A stretch of DNA of 47,680 nucleotides, taken from an uncultured Clostridia bacterium. Its GTDB lineage: Bacteria; Bacillota; Clostridia; Oscillospirales; Ruminococcaceae. Position numbers and translations under genes: made by a program. The notes under the pieces are model-generated. The model did not search any database. It was not told the DNA's origin and saw only the letters and a list, made by a program, of their open reading frames with translations. This document shows positions 1 through 10,467 of the stretch, in pieces (the stretch's first letter is position 1; each line of letters starts with the position of its first letter). The stretch covers positions 124,925 to 172,604 of the forward strand of contig CANQCK010000002.1 of assembly GCA_947589185.1 (NCBI GenBank). The letters are read 5' to 3'.

Positions 1-521
1 CACCTACTGTCAGAGAAATCTGTGCTGAATTCGGCTTTAAGTCCTCATCTACAGGCTTTCGCTGTATTGAAACTCTCAAAGAGGCAGGGCTTTTAGAAAA
101 AGGAACAAATCAGAACCGTGCTATAAAGCTCACAGGAAAAAAGGGTATGAGTATTCCTTTGGTCGGCACAGTTACTGCGGGAAATCCTATTACCGCTATT
201 GAAGATATAACCGATTACATCAGCTTTCAGCCTGACAGGCATTATTCAAATCAGCTTTTTGCATTGAAGGTTCGGGGAGAAAGTATGATAAACGCCGCTA
301 TTCTAGACGGTGATATTGTAATAGTCGAGCAGGTTCCCGTAGCGGAAAACGGTGAAATTGTTGTTGCCCTCGTAAATGATGAAGAAGCAACCGTCAAAAG
401 GTTTTATAAAGAAAACGGACATTTCCGTCTTCAGCCGGAAAATGATACAATGGAACCTATTATCGTTGACGAAGCGAAAATTTTAGGTAAGGTTGTCGCT
501 GTTGTAAGATACTATGATTAA
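1..521 (+). CDS. lexA: LexA SOS repressor, 5'-truncated by the window edge
   Basis: LexA represses DNA-damage genes and inactivates itself by cleavage when stimulated by RecA filaments. The open frame runs in from the edge (codons in frame from base 3). It begins inside the N-terminal winged helix (PTVREICAEFGFKSSSTGF), so only the first part of the DNA-binding domain is missing. The C-terminal S24 peptidase domain is complete: Ala-Gly cleavage site in GTVTAGNP, nucleophile Ser in GESMINAA, general-base Lys in EATVKRF. An internal ATG at 147 lies just before the cleavage region and is unlikely to be the real start, because the helix-turn-helix is encoded in frame upstream. A strong hairpin follows the stop, so it is probably the end of its transcript. 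Confidence 0.95.
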   Translation, partial: PTVREICAEFGFKSSSTGFRCIETLKEAGLLEKGTNQNRAIKLTGKKGMSIPLVGTVTAGNPITAIEDITDYISFQPDRHYSNQLFALKVRGESMINAAILDGDIVIVEQVPVAENGEIVVALVNDEEATVKRFYKENGHFRLQPENDTMEPIIVDEAKILGKVVAVVRYYD

Positions 522-539
522 ATAAAAGAGCATACAAAA

Positions 540-575
540 ATCCTCAGAAGTATACTTCTGAGGATTTCTATTTTG
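540..575 (+). terminator. Rho-independent terminator of lexA
   Basis: A perfect inverted repeat, ATCCTCAGAA on the left and TTCTGAGGAT on the right, is followed by a T-rich tract. It lies 19 bases after the lexA stop. Confidence 0.85.
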
Positions 576-577
576 CA

Positions 578-613
578 AAATAAAAAGAGCAAGACCTATT
601 ACGAGTCCGCCCC
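578..613 (-). terminator. Terminator of rpsT, copy 1 of a conserved element
   Basis: Read on the minus strand, a G-rich left arm (GGGCGGACT) pairs with AGGTCTTGCTC using some G-U pairs and one bulge, followed by TTTTTATTTT. It sits directly after the rpsT stop. Its sequence is strikingly like the hairpin after jag at 15541-15580, beyond what hairpin formation needs. Confidence 0.75.
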
Positions 614-626
614 CTTATTTTAAAAT

Positions 627-878
627 TTACTTGATAAGCTTCGCAAGCTGTGACTTTTTCCTTGCAGCCTTATTTTTGTGCATAATGCCCTTTGCCGCAG
701 CCTGATCAACCTTTTTGATTGCATAAGTAACTGCTTCCTTAGCGTTTGCGTCGCCGTTAGCAACAGCAGCCTGTGCTTTCTTTAATACAGTCTTAATTTC
801 TGATTTAATAGCTTTGTTTCTTGCGGTCTTAGTATTAATAACCTTGACCCTCTTCTTTGCAGATTTAATATTCGGCAT
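627..878 (-). CDS. rpsT: Ribosomal protein bS20
   Basis: An 83-residue basic protein of the 30S subunit that binds 16S rRNA. It begins MPNIKSAKKRVKV, the conserved bS20 N-terminus, and is Lys/Ala-rich throughout. The frame stays open upstream to position 950, but the start at 878 is chosen because a GGAGGTG ribosome-binding site (883-889) precedes it at normal spacing and the family starts here. It is monocistronic, between its own promoter (1011-1039) and terminator. The untranslated leader is about 130 bases, long enough for feedback control, though no specific structure was identified. It is divergent from gpr, a common arrangement in Clostridia. Confidence 0.97.
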   Translation of the reverse strand: MPNIKSAKKRVKVINTKTARNKAIKSEIKTVLKKAQAAVANGDANAKEAVTYAIKKVDQAAAKGIMHKNKAARKKSQLAKLIK

Positions 879-1010
879 TTTCACACCTCCTCTGAAGTAT
901 TTACAAAAATCCTTTTTTGAACTCTTGTAATATTTTGCACTTATTTGCATAAGCTAATTGCATGACTGAGAGGAAAATGCAATTATTTTATAAAACAAGT
1001 CTCAAGTGAT

Positions 1011-1039
1011 ATAATAGCATATTAAAAATAAAATTGCAA
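1011..1039 (-). promoter_or_regulatory. Sigma-A promoter of rpsT
   Basis: Minus strand: TTGCAA (-35, 1034-1039), 17-base spacer, TATTAT (-10, 1011-1016), reading toward rpsT. Confidence 0.6.
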
Positions 1040-1138
1040 GCATTTTTCACAAATTTTTAGTAAGGACTTTTCCTAACACTTAACAGGTCAATTTCTTTAC
1101 GCAAACAATGATAAAAAAATTAAGGAGTTTATAATATT

Positions 1139-2002
1139 ATGGGAATTCGTACCGATCTTGCACTTGAAGCCGCACAGCAGCTTACAAAAACAACGCCTAT
1201 TGAGGGAATTACAAAAAACGAACGTCAAAAGGCAGATTTGAACATCACTGAAATTATAGTTGAAACCGACTCTGCCGCACAAAGTCTCGGCAAACCCAAA
1301 GGAAAATATATAACCATACAAAGCGAACTTCCGCTTGAAAACCACCCTGATAACTTTAACGAGCGAGTAGATATTCTTGCAGAGGAGATAAACAAGCTTT
1401 GCAGGAATAAGGAAAATATTCTTGTAATAGGTCTTGGAAATAAAAGCATCACCCCCGATAGCTTAGGTCCCGACGTAGCTGACCAGACCTTCGCAACACG
1501 ACATATAAAACAGCTTGCCACAGACGTCGATACAACAGACCTTTCAACAGTTTCCGTTGTTAAGACGGGAGTATTAGGCAACACGGGAATTGAATCAAGC
1601 GAAACTGTAAAGGCAGTATGCGGTCTGATCAAGCCCTCTGTTGTTATTGTTATTGACGCTCTTGCCTGCTCGGAAATATCAAATCTCGGCACAACAATTC
1701 AGCTTTGCGACACAGGCATTTCACCGGGAAGCGGTGTGGAAAATGCCCGAAAAGAATTATCAGAACAAACTCTGGGCACACAGGTAATAGCAATAGGAGT
1801 TCCCACGGTTGCAGATATGCAGACTATTTCAGAATATGTGTTCCAAACACCGGCTCCGAATAAGGAAATGAACAATATGATGGTAACTCCGCGTTCAATT
1901 GATAAGCTGATTATGAGAGTTTCCAGACTGATTGCAATGGGTATAAATAGAGCGTTTCAGCCCAATTTGTCTATTGAAGATATAACTTCGCTTGTGGAAT
2001 GA
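1139..2002 (+). CDS. gpr: Spore germination protease GPR
   Basis: Aspartic-type endoprotease (family A25) that degrades the small acid-soluble spore proteins coating DNA when spores germinate. It is made as a zymogen in the forespore and self-processed. Recognisable segments are the N-terminal MGIRTDLALEA, the glycine-rich GLGNKSITPDSLGP and VVIVIDALAC, where the family's essential acidic residues sit. At 287 residues it is somewhat shorter than the Bacillus protein. The ATG follows TTAAGGAG at suitable spacing. A forespore sigma promoter would be expected, but no convincing sigma-F or sigma-G hexamers are visible upstream. Its presence shows that the organism belongs to a spore-forming lineage. 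Confidence 0.95.
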   Translation: MGIRTDLALEAAQQLTKTTPIEGITKNERQKADLNITEIIVETDSAAQSLGKPKGKYITIQSELPLENHPDNFNERVDILAEEINKLCRNKENILVIGLGNKSITPDSLGPDVADQTFATRHIKQLATDVDTTDLSTVSVVKTGVLGNTGIESSETVKAVCGLIKPSVVIVIDALACSEISNLGTTIQLCDTGISPGSGVENARKELSEQTLGTQVIAIGVPTVADMQTISEYVFQTPAPNKEMNNMMVTPRSIDKLIMRVSRLIAMGINRAFQPNLSIEDITSLVE

Positions 2003-2031
2003 TTTTTAATTCTATCTGAAAACAGCAAAAA

Positions 2032-2070
2032 ACTCCTATGGAAATTAAAATCTCATAGGAGTATTATTTA
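2032..2070 (+). terminator. Terminator of gpr
   Basis: ACTCCTATG (2032-2040) pairs with CATAGGAGT (2054-2062), followed by a T/A-rich tail. Confidence 0.75.
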
Positions 2071-2116
2071 TTAAACCTTTATTAATTCATTATTTTATAC
2101 AAATGCTTTATACCAA

Positions 2117-2149
2117 ATACAAAAGCTGTCAGTTTAATACCGACAGCTT
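2117..2149 (-). terminator. Terminator of the gyrA end of the origin-left operon
   Basis: Read on the minus strand, AGCTGTCGG and TGACAGCT pair and are followed by TTTTG, about ten bases after the gyrA stop. It faces the gpr terminator, so the two convergent genes are separated by back-to-back hairpins. Confidence 0.7.
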
Positions 2150-2158
2150 AATATTTAG

Positions 2159-4783
2159 TTATTCTTCTGTGTTTTCTGTTTCGTTCTGTTCTGCGTCCTC
2201 AGCTTCCTGTTCCTGAGCCTCTACTTCCTCATCGCTTGGCTGTTCAACCTCAGAAATCTCAGCTGAATCATCATGTTCAGCACGGGTAAACGTAACAACT
2301 CGGGAATCATCTTTAAGCTTCATCAGCCTTACACCGGTCGCATATCTGCCCATAACTCTGATGTCGTTAGCACGAATTCTTATAACAACTCCATCGCTCG
2401 AGATCATTATAATATCGTCCTCGTCGTCGACAACCTTAATGCCGCAGACATATCCCTTTTTATCCGATACCTTATAGTTAAGCAGTCCGTAACCGCCCCT
2501 GTTCTGAATCCTATAAGAATCCAAAGTCGAACGTCTTCCAAGACCCTTATCCGAAACGGTAAGAACTGTTGCACCGTCACGAATTCTAGCCATAGATACA
2601 ACGTAGTCTCCGTCACGAAGCTTGATAGCACGAACTCCGTGAGCTGTTCTTGACATTGGACGCATTTGACCTTCATTAATTCTGATGGCCCTTCCCTCGT
2701 GAGTTGCCACCATAACCTCATTTGAGCCGTCAGTCATTCTTGCACCCATAATTTCGTCGCCGTCATCAATACCAATGGCAATAAGACCGTTCTTTCTGAC
2801 ATTTTTGTACTGGGAAAGAGCCGTTCTCTTTATCTTGCCGTTTTTGGTGACCATTATAAGGTATTTGCCTTCGTCAAAGTCCTCAGTTTTTATCATCTGA
2901 GCAATATGCTCACCCTCTGATAAAGGCAGAATATTTATGATGTTTGTTCCTCTTGACGCCTTTGAACCCTCAGGTACTTCATAGCATTTCAGCTTATACA
3001 TAATGCCCTTGTTTGTAATAAACAAAACATGATCGTGAGTGGAGCATATAAACATTTCTGAAACGAAATCGTCCTCTCTCTGTTTCATTCCCGAAACGCC
3101 CCGACCTCCTCGATGCTGAGCTTTATATACCGAAACAGGCATTCTCTTTATATAACCGTTATTGGTAAGTGTAACAACATTATCCTCAACCGGAATGAGA
3201 TCCTCAATATCGACTTCTCCGCTAACGTTTTCAATGCTTGTCCGTCTTTCATCTCCGTACTTGTTCTTTATTTCATTTACTTCATCGAGAATTATCTGAA
3301 GAACTCTGTCGTGATCAGCAAGTATATCTTCATAATCGGCAATTTTTTCTTTAAGAGCATTAAATTCATCAACAATTTTCTGTCTTTCCAGACCCGTTAG
3401 CTGACCCAGACGCATCTTAACGATTTCATCAGCCTGAACCTCAGTCATACCTTTTGTGTGTTCAGTAAGCTCGGTGTCTCCGAGAAGTATAGCCATATCC
3501 TCGTCTTTAAAACGCTCTAATAGTCTTTGTTTACCCTCTTGAATCGTCTTTGAAGAACGGAGAATATTTATAACCTCGTCAATATTGTCAATAGCAAGGC
3601 AATAACCCTGTAAAATGTGAGCTCTGTCCTTTGCTTTTTTCAAATCAAAGCGAGTTCTCTTTTCAATAACTTCTACCTGAAAATCAAGATAATGCTCAAG
3701 CACCTGCTTAAGCGTAAGTATCTTAGGAACTCCGTCAACAAGGGCAAGCATAATAACTCCGACCGTATCCTGAAGCTGCGTGTATGAAAACAGTTTGTTT
3801 AATACGACCTGCGGAATTGCGTCTTTTTTAAGCTCAACGACAATTCTCATACCGTTTCTGTCAGATTCATCACGCAAATCGTGAATTCCGTCAATTCGTT
3901 TTTCCTTAACAAGGTTTGCGATACTCTCTAATAGCCTTGACTTATTAACCATATAAGGAATTTCATGTACAAGAATACAATTTCTGCCCTTTATTTCTTC
4001 TATTGAAGTTTTAGCTCTTAGAGTGATTTTTCCTCTTCCTGTTGCATAAGCGGCACGAATACCAGCTCTGCCCATAATAATTCCGCCCGTCGGGAAATCA
4101 GGACCCTTAATACAGCCCATAAGCTCCTCAAGAGTACAATCAGGGTTTTCAACAAGAAGACTAAGAGCGTCAACAACTTCTTTCAGGTTATGAGGCGGGA
4201 TATTCGTCGCCATACCGACGGCAATACCCGTTGAGCCGTTTACCAAAAGCTGCGGAAAACGGCTTGGCAAAACCTGTGGCTCTTTCAGTCTGTCGTCATA
4301 GTTCGGCATAAACGGTACGGTTTCTTTATTTATATCCGTAAGCATATGAACCGAGATCTTTGCCATTTTTGCCTCAGTATAACGATAGGCAGCAGGCGGG
4401 TCTCCGTCAACAGAGCCGAAGTTTCCGTGACCGTCTACCAACGGATAACGCAGAGAAAAGCTTTGTGCCATACGCACAAGAGCGTCATAAACAGATGCGT
4501 CACCGTGAGGGTGGTATCTACCCAGAACCGCACCTACAGTATCGGCACATTTTCTGTATGCTTTGTCAGGCGTTATTCCGTTTTCGTGTAAAGTATATAA
4601 AATTCGCCTATGAACCGGTTTTAATCCGTCACGAACATCCGGAAGTGCACGTGAAACTATAACTGCCATTGAATATTGAATAAATGAGCTTTTCATTTCT
4701 TTTTCAATATCCCTGACAATTAATTTATTATCAAAATTTCCTCCGTCGGAAAAAGACTTGTCCTGAATCTCGCTTTCTGACAC
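2159..4783 (-). CDS. gyrA: DNA gyrase subunit A
   Basis: Breakage-reunion subunit of gyrase, which introduces negative supercoils as an A2B2 complex with GyrB. It has 874 residues. The catalytic Tyr is Y135 in PPAAYRYTEAKM, and the tower, coiled-coil and six-bladed C-terminal beta-pinwheel regions follow, with a GyrA-box-like QHRGGRG. The last 30 or so residues form a very acidic tail (Glu/Asp/Gln). The start is GTG, preceded only by a weak purine tract. In the quinolone-resistance region (HPHGDASVYD) the position equivalent to E. coli Ser83 is Ala96, while the Asp87 equivalent (D100) is kept. It lies downstream of gyrB with one membrane-protein gene between them. Confidence 0.98.
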   Translation of the reverse strand: MSESEIQDKSFSDGGNFDNKLIVRDIEKEMKSSFIQYSMAVIVSRALPDVRDGLKPVHRRILYTLHENGITPDKAYRKCADTVGAVLGRYHPHGDASVYDALVRMAQSFSLRYPLVDGHGNFGSVDGDPPAAYRYTEAKMAKISVHMLTDINKETVPFMPNYDDRLKEPQVLPSRFPQLLVNGSTGIAVGMATNIPPHNLKEVVDALSLLVENPDCTLEELMGCIKGPDFPTGGIIMGRAGIRAAYATGRGKITLRAKTSIEEIKGRNCILVHEIPYMVNKSRLLESIANLVKEKRIDGIHDLRDESDRNGMRIVVELKKDAIPQVVLNKLFSYTQLQDTVGVIMLALVDGVPKILTLKQVLEHYLDFQVEVIEKRTRFDLKKAKDRAHILQGYCLAIDNIDEVINILRSSKTIQEGKQRLLERFKDEDMAILLGDTELTEHTKGMTEVQADEIVKMRLGQLTGLERQKIVDEFNALKEKIADYEDILADHDRVLQIILDEVNEIKNKYGDERRTSIENVSGEVDIEDLIPVEDNVVTLTNNGYIKRMPVSVYKAQHRGGRGVSGMKQREDDFVSEMFICSTHDHVLFITNKGIMYKLKCYEVPEGSKASRGTNIINILPLSEGEHIAQMIKTEDFDEGKYLIMVTKNGKIKRTALSQYKNVRKNGLIAIGIDDGDEIMGARMTDGSNEVMVATHEGRAIRINEGQMRPMSRTAHGVRAIKLRDGDYVVSMARIRDGATVLTVSDKGLGRRSTLDSYRIQNRGGYGLLNYKVSDKKGYVCGIKVVDDEDDIIMISSDGVVIRIRANDIRVMGRYATGVRLMKLKDDSRVVTFTRAEHDDSAEISEVEQPSDEEVEAQEQEAEDAEQNETENTEE

Positions 4784-4816
4784 AATATCACTCTCTTTTC
4801 CTAAAAATTAATTCTA

Positions 4817-5506
4817 TCATTTATTTGTCTTGATTGCTTCTGTTTCAAAATCATCGCCCAGCTTTTGGTCAAATACAAATGAAAGCTGTTTTATTTCATT
4901 TTCTGTTAAGCATCTCTTTGGCAGAACGTAAATTGATTCTTTTTTCAAAAAGATTATAAATAGATTATCTTTTTCATAAACTGACAGTCCTATATCGCCA
5001 AGGCTGACAATCCTTGGCGGAATGTTAGGAGGTTCTTCCCCATCTTTGATCGCCTGGTCTATCTCTTCCTGAGAAATTACCGTTTCGATCGAAAACTTAT
5101 TTTCATACAGTTTAAAAATGTACCTGTCGTCCTCAAGCGGCTTTAACGACTGCATAAGCGTCTTTCTAATTTTTATAGGATTATACCAAACTATAAATAT
5201 TACAGCTAAACATACTACCATACAAAGCCATGAAGCAAAATTGTCCGGTGCTTTTACAATCTGGTAAATGAATAAAATAGCTAAAATTCCAAATGCCACA
5301 GTTTTTAAAATGTTGGATTTTAATATGAATTTTTTCTGAAATTCAACAAAAGCCTCTTCCTCCTCAGTGTTTTTAATATCATAAGTCACCGAGAGTTTCG
5401 GTATTTCATCATCAAACGACCCGTTTATTTGTTCCGCCGCTTGTGACTCAAATGCTTCTAACTGTGATTTAACAATTGACTTTTCTTCTTTTTTTTCCTC
5501 TCCCAT
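4817..5506 (-). CDS. YcxB-like membrane protein between gyrB and gyrA
   Basis: Function unknown. The 229 residues have a charged N-terminal region, two closely spaced hydrophobic segments (about residues 65-105), and a cytoplasmic C-terminal domain (KLYENKFSIET, FIIFLKKESIYVLPKRCL) that matches the general plan of YcxB-like proteins. The ATG has almost no ribosome-binding site. The only good one, AGGAGG at 5536-5541, is 30 bases upstream and serves a three-codon reading frame (ATG AGA GCA TAG, 5514-5525), so translation may depend on re-initiation. It is likely co-transcribed with gyrB and gyrA. The family assignment is by general resemblance and is moderate. Confidence 0.7.
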   Translation of the reverse strand: MGEEKKEEKSIVKSQLEAFESQAAEQINGSFDDEIPKLSVTYDIKNTEEEEAFVEFQKKFILKSNILKTVAFGILAILFIYQIVKAPDNFASWLCMVVCLAVIFIVWYNPIKIRKTLMQSLKPLEDDRYIFKLYENKFSIETVISQEEIDQAIKDGEEPPNIPPRIVSLGDIGLSVYEKDNLFIIFLKKESIYVLPKRCLTENEIKQLSFVFDQKLGDDFETEAIKTNK

Positions 5507-5561
5507 TTTACAACTATGCTCTCATAAAGAGCAATCCTCCTGTTTAATTTTTCAGCGATAA

Positions 5562-7586
<2,025 letters not shown>

Positions 7587-7594
7587 TTATATCA

Positions 7595-7855
7595 TTAAAT
7601 TTCTCTTTTAATAAATCTTTTCTTTAAGGTTGCTGTTGAAATTTGAGAAATATAAACAGTTTCATTAAAATCCTCATCAAAACAAACAATAAAACTTTTC
7701 GGAAGGTCAAAGGACACATTCACAATCCTTCCCATTTTCTCAGAATTGCTCAAAAATTCCTTAGTGTGCTTTGAAATTGACGATTTTTCAATATCAAAGA
7801 TCCCGATAAGATTTTTTGTGTTTATTACAACGTCATTTCCCAGATGTAAAAACAT
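7595..7855 (-). CDS. remB: RemB-type regulator (DUF370)
   Basis: A small protein of the RemA/RemB family. In Bacillus, RemA activates biofilm-matrix genes, and RemB (YaaB) lies between recF and gyrB exactly as here. The 86 residues begin MFLHLGNDVVINTKNLIGIFD, the family signature, and the strand-rich middle (VNVSFDLPKSFIVCFDEDF) fits. Start ATG with GGGAG just upstream. The role in this organism is inferred only from family and position. Confidence 0.88.
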   Translation of the reverse strand: MFLHLGNDVVINTKNLIGIFDIEKSSISKHTKEFLSNSEKMGRIVNVSFDLPKSFIVCFDEDFNETVYISQISTATLKKRFIKREI

Positions 7856-7886
7856 AAATCTCCCTTCTGATTTTCAACAACAGTAG

Positions 7887-9008
7887 CTATTGACCGTTTA
7901 TAATTCTGCCTTTTTTTATATAAAAGGTTTTACCCTTATTCTTGTTTAATTTTATATCTTCGCAGCAGGTTATAAACACCTGCATATCTGATATTCTCGA
8001 CAACACAAATTCCTGACGTTTAGCATCAAGTTCAGAAAGTACATCGTCAAGCAAAATGCACGGAGCTTCTTTTGTTTCTTCATAAAGTATATAAGCCTGT
8101 GCTATTTTAAAAACCAATGCAACCGATCTGCACTGCCCCTGAGAACCAAACTCTCTGCAGTTAAGACCGTTAATATTGCAAATCAAATCATCTCTCTGAA
8201 CTCCTATTGTAGTAAATCCTGTTTTTATATCCTCTTGTCTTGATTTTTTGAGCATTGATAAGTATTCATCTGCCATTTCGCCGTTATAGTCATTTCTGTT
8301 TTCTAAACTTTTAAACACAGAAGACTCATAAAAAATATTAAGCTGTTCTTTGCCCTGTGATATTTCATTATACAGCTTTCCGGCAAATATATTTAATTTC
8401 TTAGTGTAAATATATCTTATTACAGAAATATATGAACCGAGTCTTGACATCTGTTCGTCCCATACATCAAGCTCTGACGGAGACGATTTTCCCAAGCCTA
8501 TATTTTTTAAAAGAAAATTCCGCTGAAGTAAAATTTCATCATATTGATTTAGAACTTTCCTATAAGAATTTTTAATCTGCGATGCACAAATATCTATAAA
8601 TTTTCTTCTGTTATCAGGCGAACCTTTTGAAATGAATAAATCCTCCGGCGTGAATACCACGCAACACAAATTTCCAAATAAATCAGATGAATTTCTTAAT
8701 GGAACACCATTTAATTTAATATACTTATCTTTTACAGTTGTTTTTTCGAGTTTATATTCAATTTTTTGTTTTCTTAAATTATTTTCAAAAGAAATTTCTA
8801 TACTAAAATTTTGACGGTCAAGATTAATTAAATCCCTATCTTTAGAATTTCTAAAGCTTTTAATTCCGCTGCAAAGCCATATTGCCTCAATTAAATTAGT
8901 TTTGCCCTGAGCATTATCTCCGCAAATCACATTAATTTGCTTATCAGCATCTATATTTACCGATGATAAATTTTTAAAACCGTCAATTTTAATATTTGAA
9001 ATAAACAT
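7887..9008 (-). CDS. recF: DNA replication/repair protein RecF
   Basis: SMC-like ATPase that, with RecO and RecR, loads RecA on gapped DNA. The 373 residues have Walker A GDNAQGKTN (30-38), the ABC signature region FGSQGQCRSVAL, and Walker B ILLDDVLSELDAKRQ (about 318-332). Only three bases separate its start from the yaaA stop, consistent with translational coupling in the dnaN-yaaA-recF-remB-gyrB series. Confidence 0.97.
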   Translation of the reverse strand: MFISNIKIDGFKNLSSVNIDADKQINVICGDNAQGKTNLIEAIWLCSGIKSFRNSKDRDLINLDRQNFSIEISFENNLRKQKIEYKLEKTTVKDKYIKLNGVPLRNSSDLFGNLCCVVFTPEDLFISKGSPDNRRKFIDICASQIKNSYRKVLNQYDEILLQRNFLLKNIGLGKSSPSELDVWDEQMSRLGSYISVIRYIYTKKLNIFAGKLYNEISQGKEQLNIFYESSVFKSLENRNDYNGEMADEYLSMLKKSRQEDIKTGFTTIGVQRDDLICNINGLNCREFGSQGQCRSVALVFKIAQAYILYEETKEAPCILLDDVLSELDAKRQEFVLSRISDMQVFITCCEDIKLNKNKGKTFYIKKGRIINGQ

Positions 9009-9011
9009 AAA

Positions 9012-9242
9012 TTAAATAATCTCAATCTCCGTATTTAATTCTTCAATAGTGATTATATCTCCGTCTCTTACTTTTTTACCTCTCATAGTACAGACTTCTC
9101 CGTTGAACTTCACATTGCCGTCTTGAATTATTTCCTTAGCAATTCCACCTGTTTCAACAACACCTGCATATTTAAGAAGCGAATCTAACTTAATAAATTC
9201 AGTTTTTATTGAAATCTCTATTCTTTTCATTTTAAATCTCAT
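9012..9242 (-). CDS. yaaA: S4-domain RNA-binding protein YaaA
   Basis: A small S4-like RNA-binding protein found between dnaN and recF in many Firmicutes and linked to ribosome assembly. The S4 core [19 protein letters not shown] is followed by [13 protein letters not shown] and a KVRDGDII strand. The frame starts at 9242 ([10 protein letters not shown]), but the second Met (9230) gives the more typical family N-terminus, and neither has a strong ribosome-binding site. It is closely packed with dnaN (7-base gap) and recF. Confidence 0.9.
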   Translation of the reverse strand: MRFKMKRIEISIKTEFIKLDSLLKYAGVVETGGIAKEIIQDGNVKFNGEVCTMRGKKVRDGDIITIEELNTEIEII

Positions 9243-9249
9243 CTTTTAC

Positions 9250-10356
9250 TTATTCATTTTTAAGTCTTACCGGCAAAACTAAGAATGTATAATTTTCAGA
9301 ATTCAAAGGAACAATTTTCATTGGAAGATTTCCTCCATTCATCTGAAGTTTAACCTTATCATCTGTAATTGTTTTAAGAGGATCAAGCAAAAATTTGCAG
9401 TTAAATCCTATTTCGATCATAGGACCTGTTATATCAACATTTATTTCATCGCTGATTTTTCCTATCGAAGTTGAGCAGGAAAGATTAAGCTGCCCATTGT
9501 CAAAAACGCATCTTACAGGACTTTTAACCCTTTCATTAATTAAAAGCGAAGCTCTTTCAAGACAGTCAATCAATTCCTTTGTATTTACAATGACCTCTGT
9601 ATTGCTTGTTTTTGGTATAGAACCCTTATAATTATGAAATTCACCTTCTATAAGTCTTGAATATACCAAATACCCTGATATATCGAAAATTATATGCTTT
9701 TTAGAAATGTAAACAATACAATTTTCGTCATCTTCCTCATTGAGAAGCTTTATAACCTCTCTTAATGCGTTTGACGGAACAACAAATTTAAAATCATTTG
9801 TCGTATTTATATTTTCAGTTCTGACAGCAAGCCTGTAACCGTCAAGGGAAACCATATTAAAAATTCCGTTTTGAATTTCAAAAAGCTCTCCCTTTAAAAT
9901 CGGTTTGGTATCAACAACTGCTACTGCAAATATCGTCTGTCTTATCATATCCTTTAAAATTCCCTGAGAAATTGCAAATTTTTCTTCGCTGTCAGCCTCA
10001 GGAAGTTCAGGATATTCTTCAGCAGACATTGCACTTACTGTATATTCAGTTACTCCGCCTGAAATCTTAACCTGCATATTTTGACTTACTTCAATTAAAA
10101 TATCATCTGTAGGCATTCTTTTAATAATATCGGCAAGAAGTCTTGAATTGACAATAAATTCTCCTATATCTTCAGATTTAACGGATATTTCTGTTCTTAT
10201 TCCAATTTCAAGATCGTAGCCTGTCAGCTCTAAAATGTTGTTTTGAAGTTTCATCTTTATTCCTTCAAGAGCAGGAATTGCAGATTTATCAGAAGCTGCT
10301 TTTGATACATTTATAACAGCTTCATATAAAGTTTGTTTATTACATATTAATTTCAT
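9250..10356 (-). CDS. dnaN: DNA polymerase III sliding clamp
   Basis: Beta clamp that tethers the replicative polymerase and recruits other enzymes. The 368 residues span the three-domain length of the family. The N-terminus MKLICNKQTLYEAVINVSKA, the YTVSAMSAEEYPELP segment and the C-terminal NYTFLVLPVRLKN are characteristic. The ATG follows AAGGAG. It is separated from dnaA by a 383-base AT-rich spacer that carries origin-like elements. Confidence 0.97.
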   Translation of the reverse strand: MKLICNKQTLYEAVINVSKAASDKSAIPALEGIKMKLQNNILELTGYDLEIGIRTEISVKSEDIGEFIVNSRLLADIIKRMPTDDILIEVSQNMQVKISGGVTEYTVSAMSAEEYPELPEADSEEKFAISQGILKDMIRQTIFAVAVVDTKPILKGELFEIQNGIFNMVSLDGYRLAVRTENINTTNDFKFVVPSNALREVIKLLNEEDDENCIVYISKKHIIFDISGYLVYSRLIEGEFHNYKGSIPKTSNTEVIVNTKELIDCLERASLLINERVKSPVRCVFDNGQLNLSCSTSIGKISDEINVDITGPMIEIGFNCKFLLDPLKTITDDKVKLQMNGGNLPMKIVPLNSENYTFLVLPVRLKNE

Positions 10357-10398
10357 AGAAATTTCTCCTTAAAAATAAATAATATAAATAAAAATAAA

Positions 10399-10424
10399 TA
10401 GTAGTAGTAGTAGAGTGTGTTTAA
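10399..10424 (+). repeat. DnaA-trio-like array with adjacent degenerate DnaA box
   Basis: Five uninterrupted TAG triplets (10399-10413), then AG, then TGTGTTTAA (10416-10424). The latter is the reverse complement of TTAAACACA, one mismatch from the relaxed box TTWTNCACA. DnaA trios are repeats of 5'-TA(G/A) that guide DnaA onto single strands, with the box on their 3' side, as here. An AT-rich tract lies on the other side. Confidence 0.6.
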
Positions 10425-10467
10425 AACTAGAAAAACTATCTTAAACGCCGTCTCCATCTATATTTAT

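Noticed and set aside
1097-1692. Minus-strand open frames across gpr
   Set aside because: They lie wholly opposite a well-recognised gene, have no ribosome site and no family resemblance.
4643-4658. parS-like half site with CACGTGAAAC inside gyrA
   Set aside because: Only one half matches; the other arm is wrong, and the bases are dictated by the conserved GyrA codons SRALPDV.
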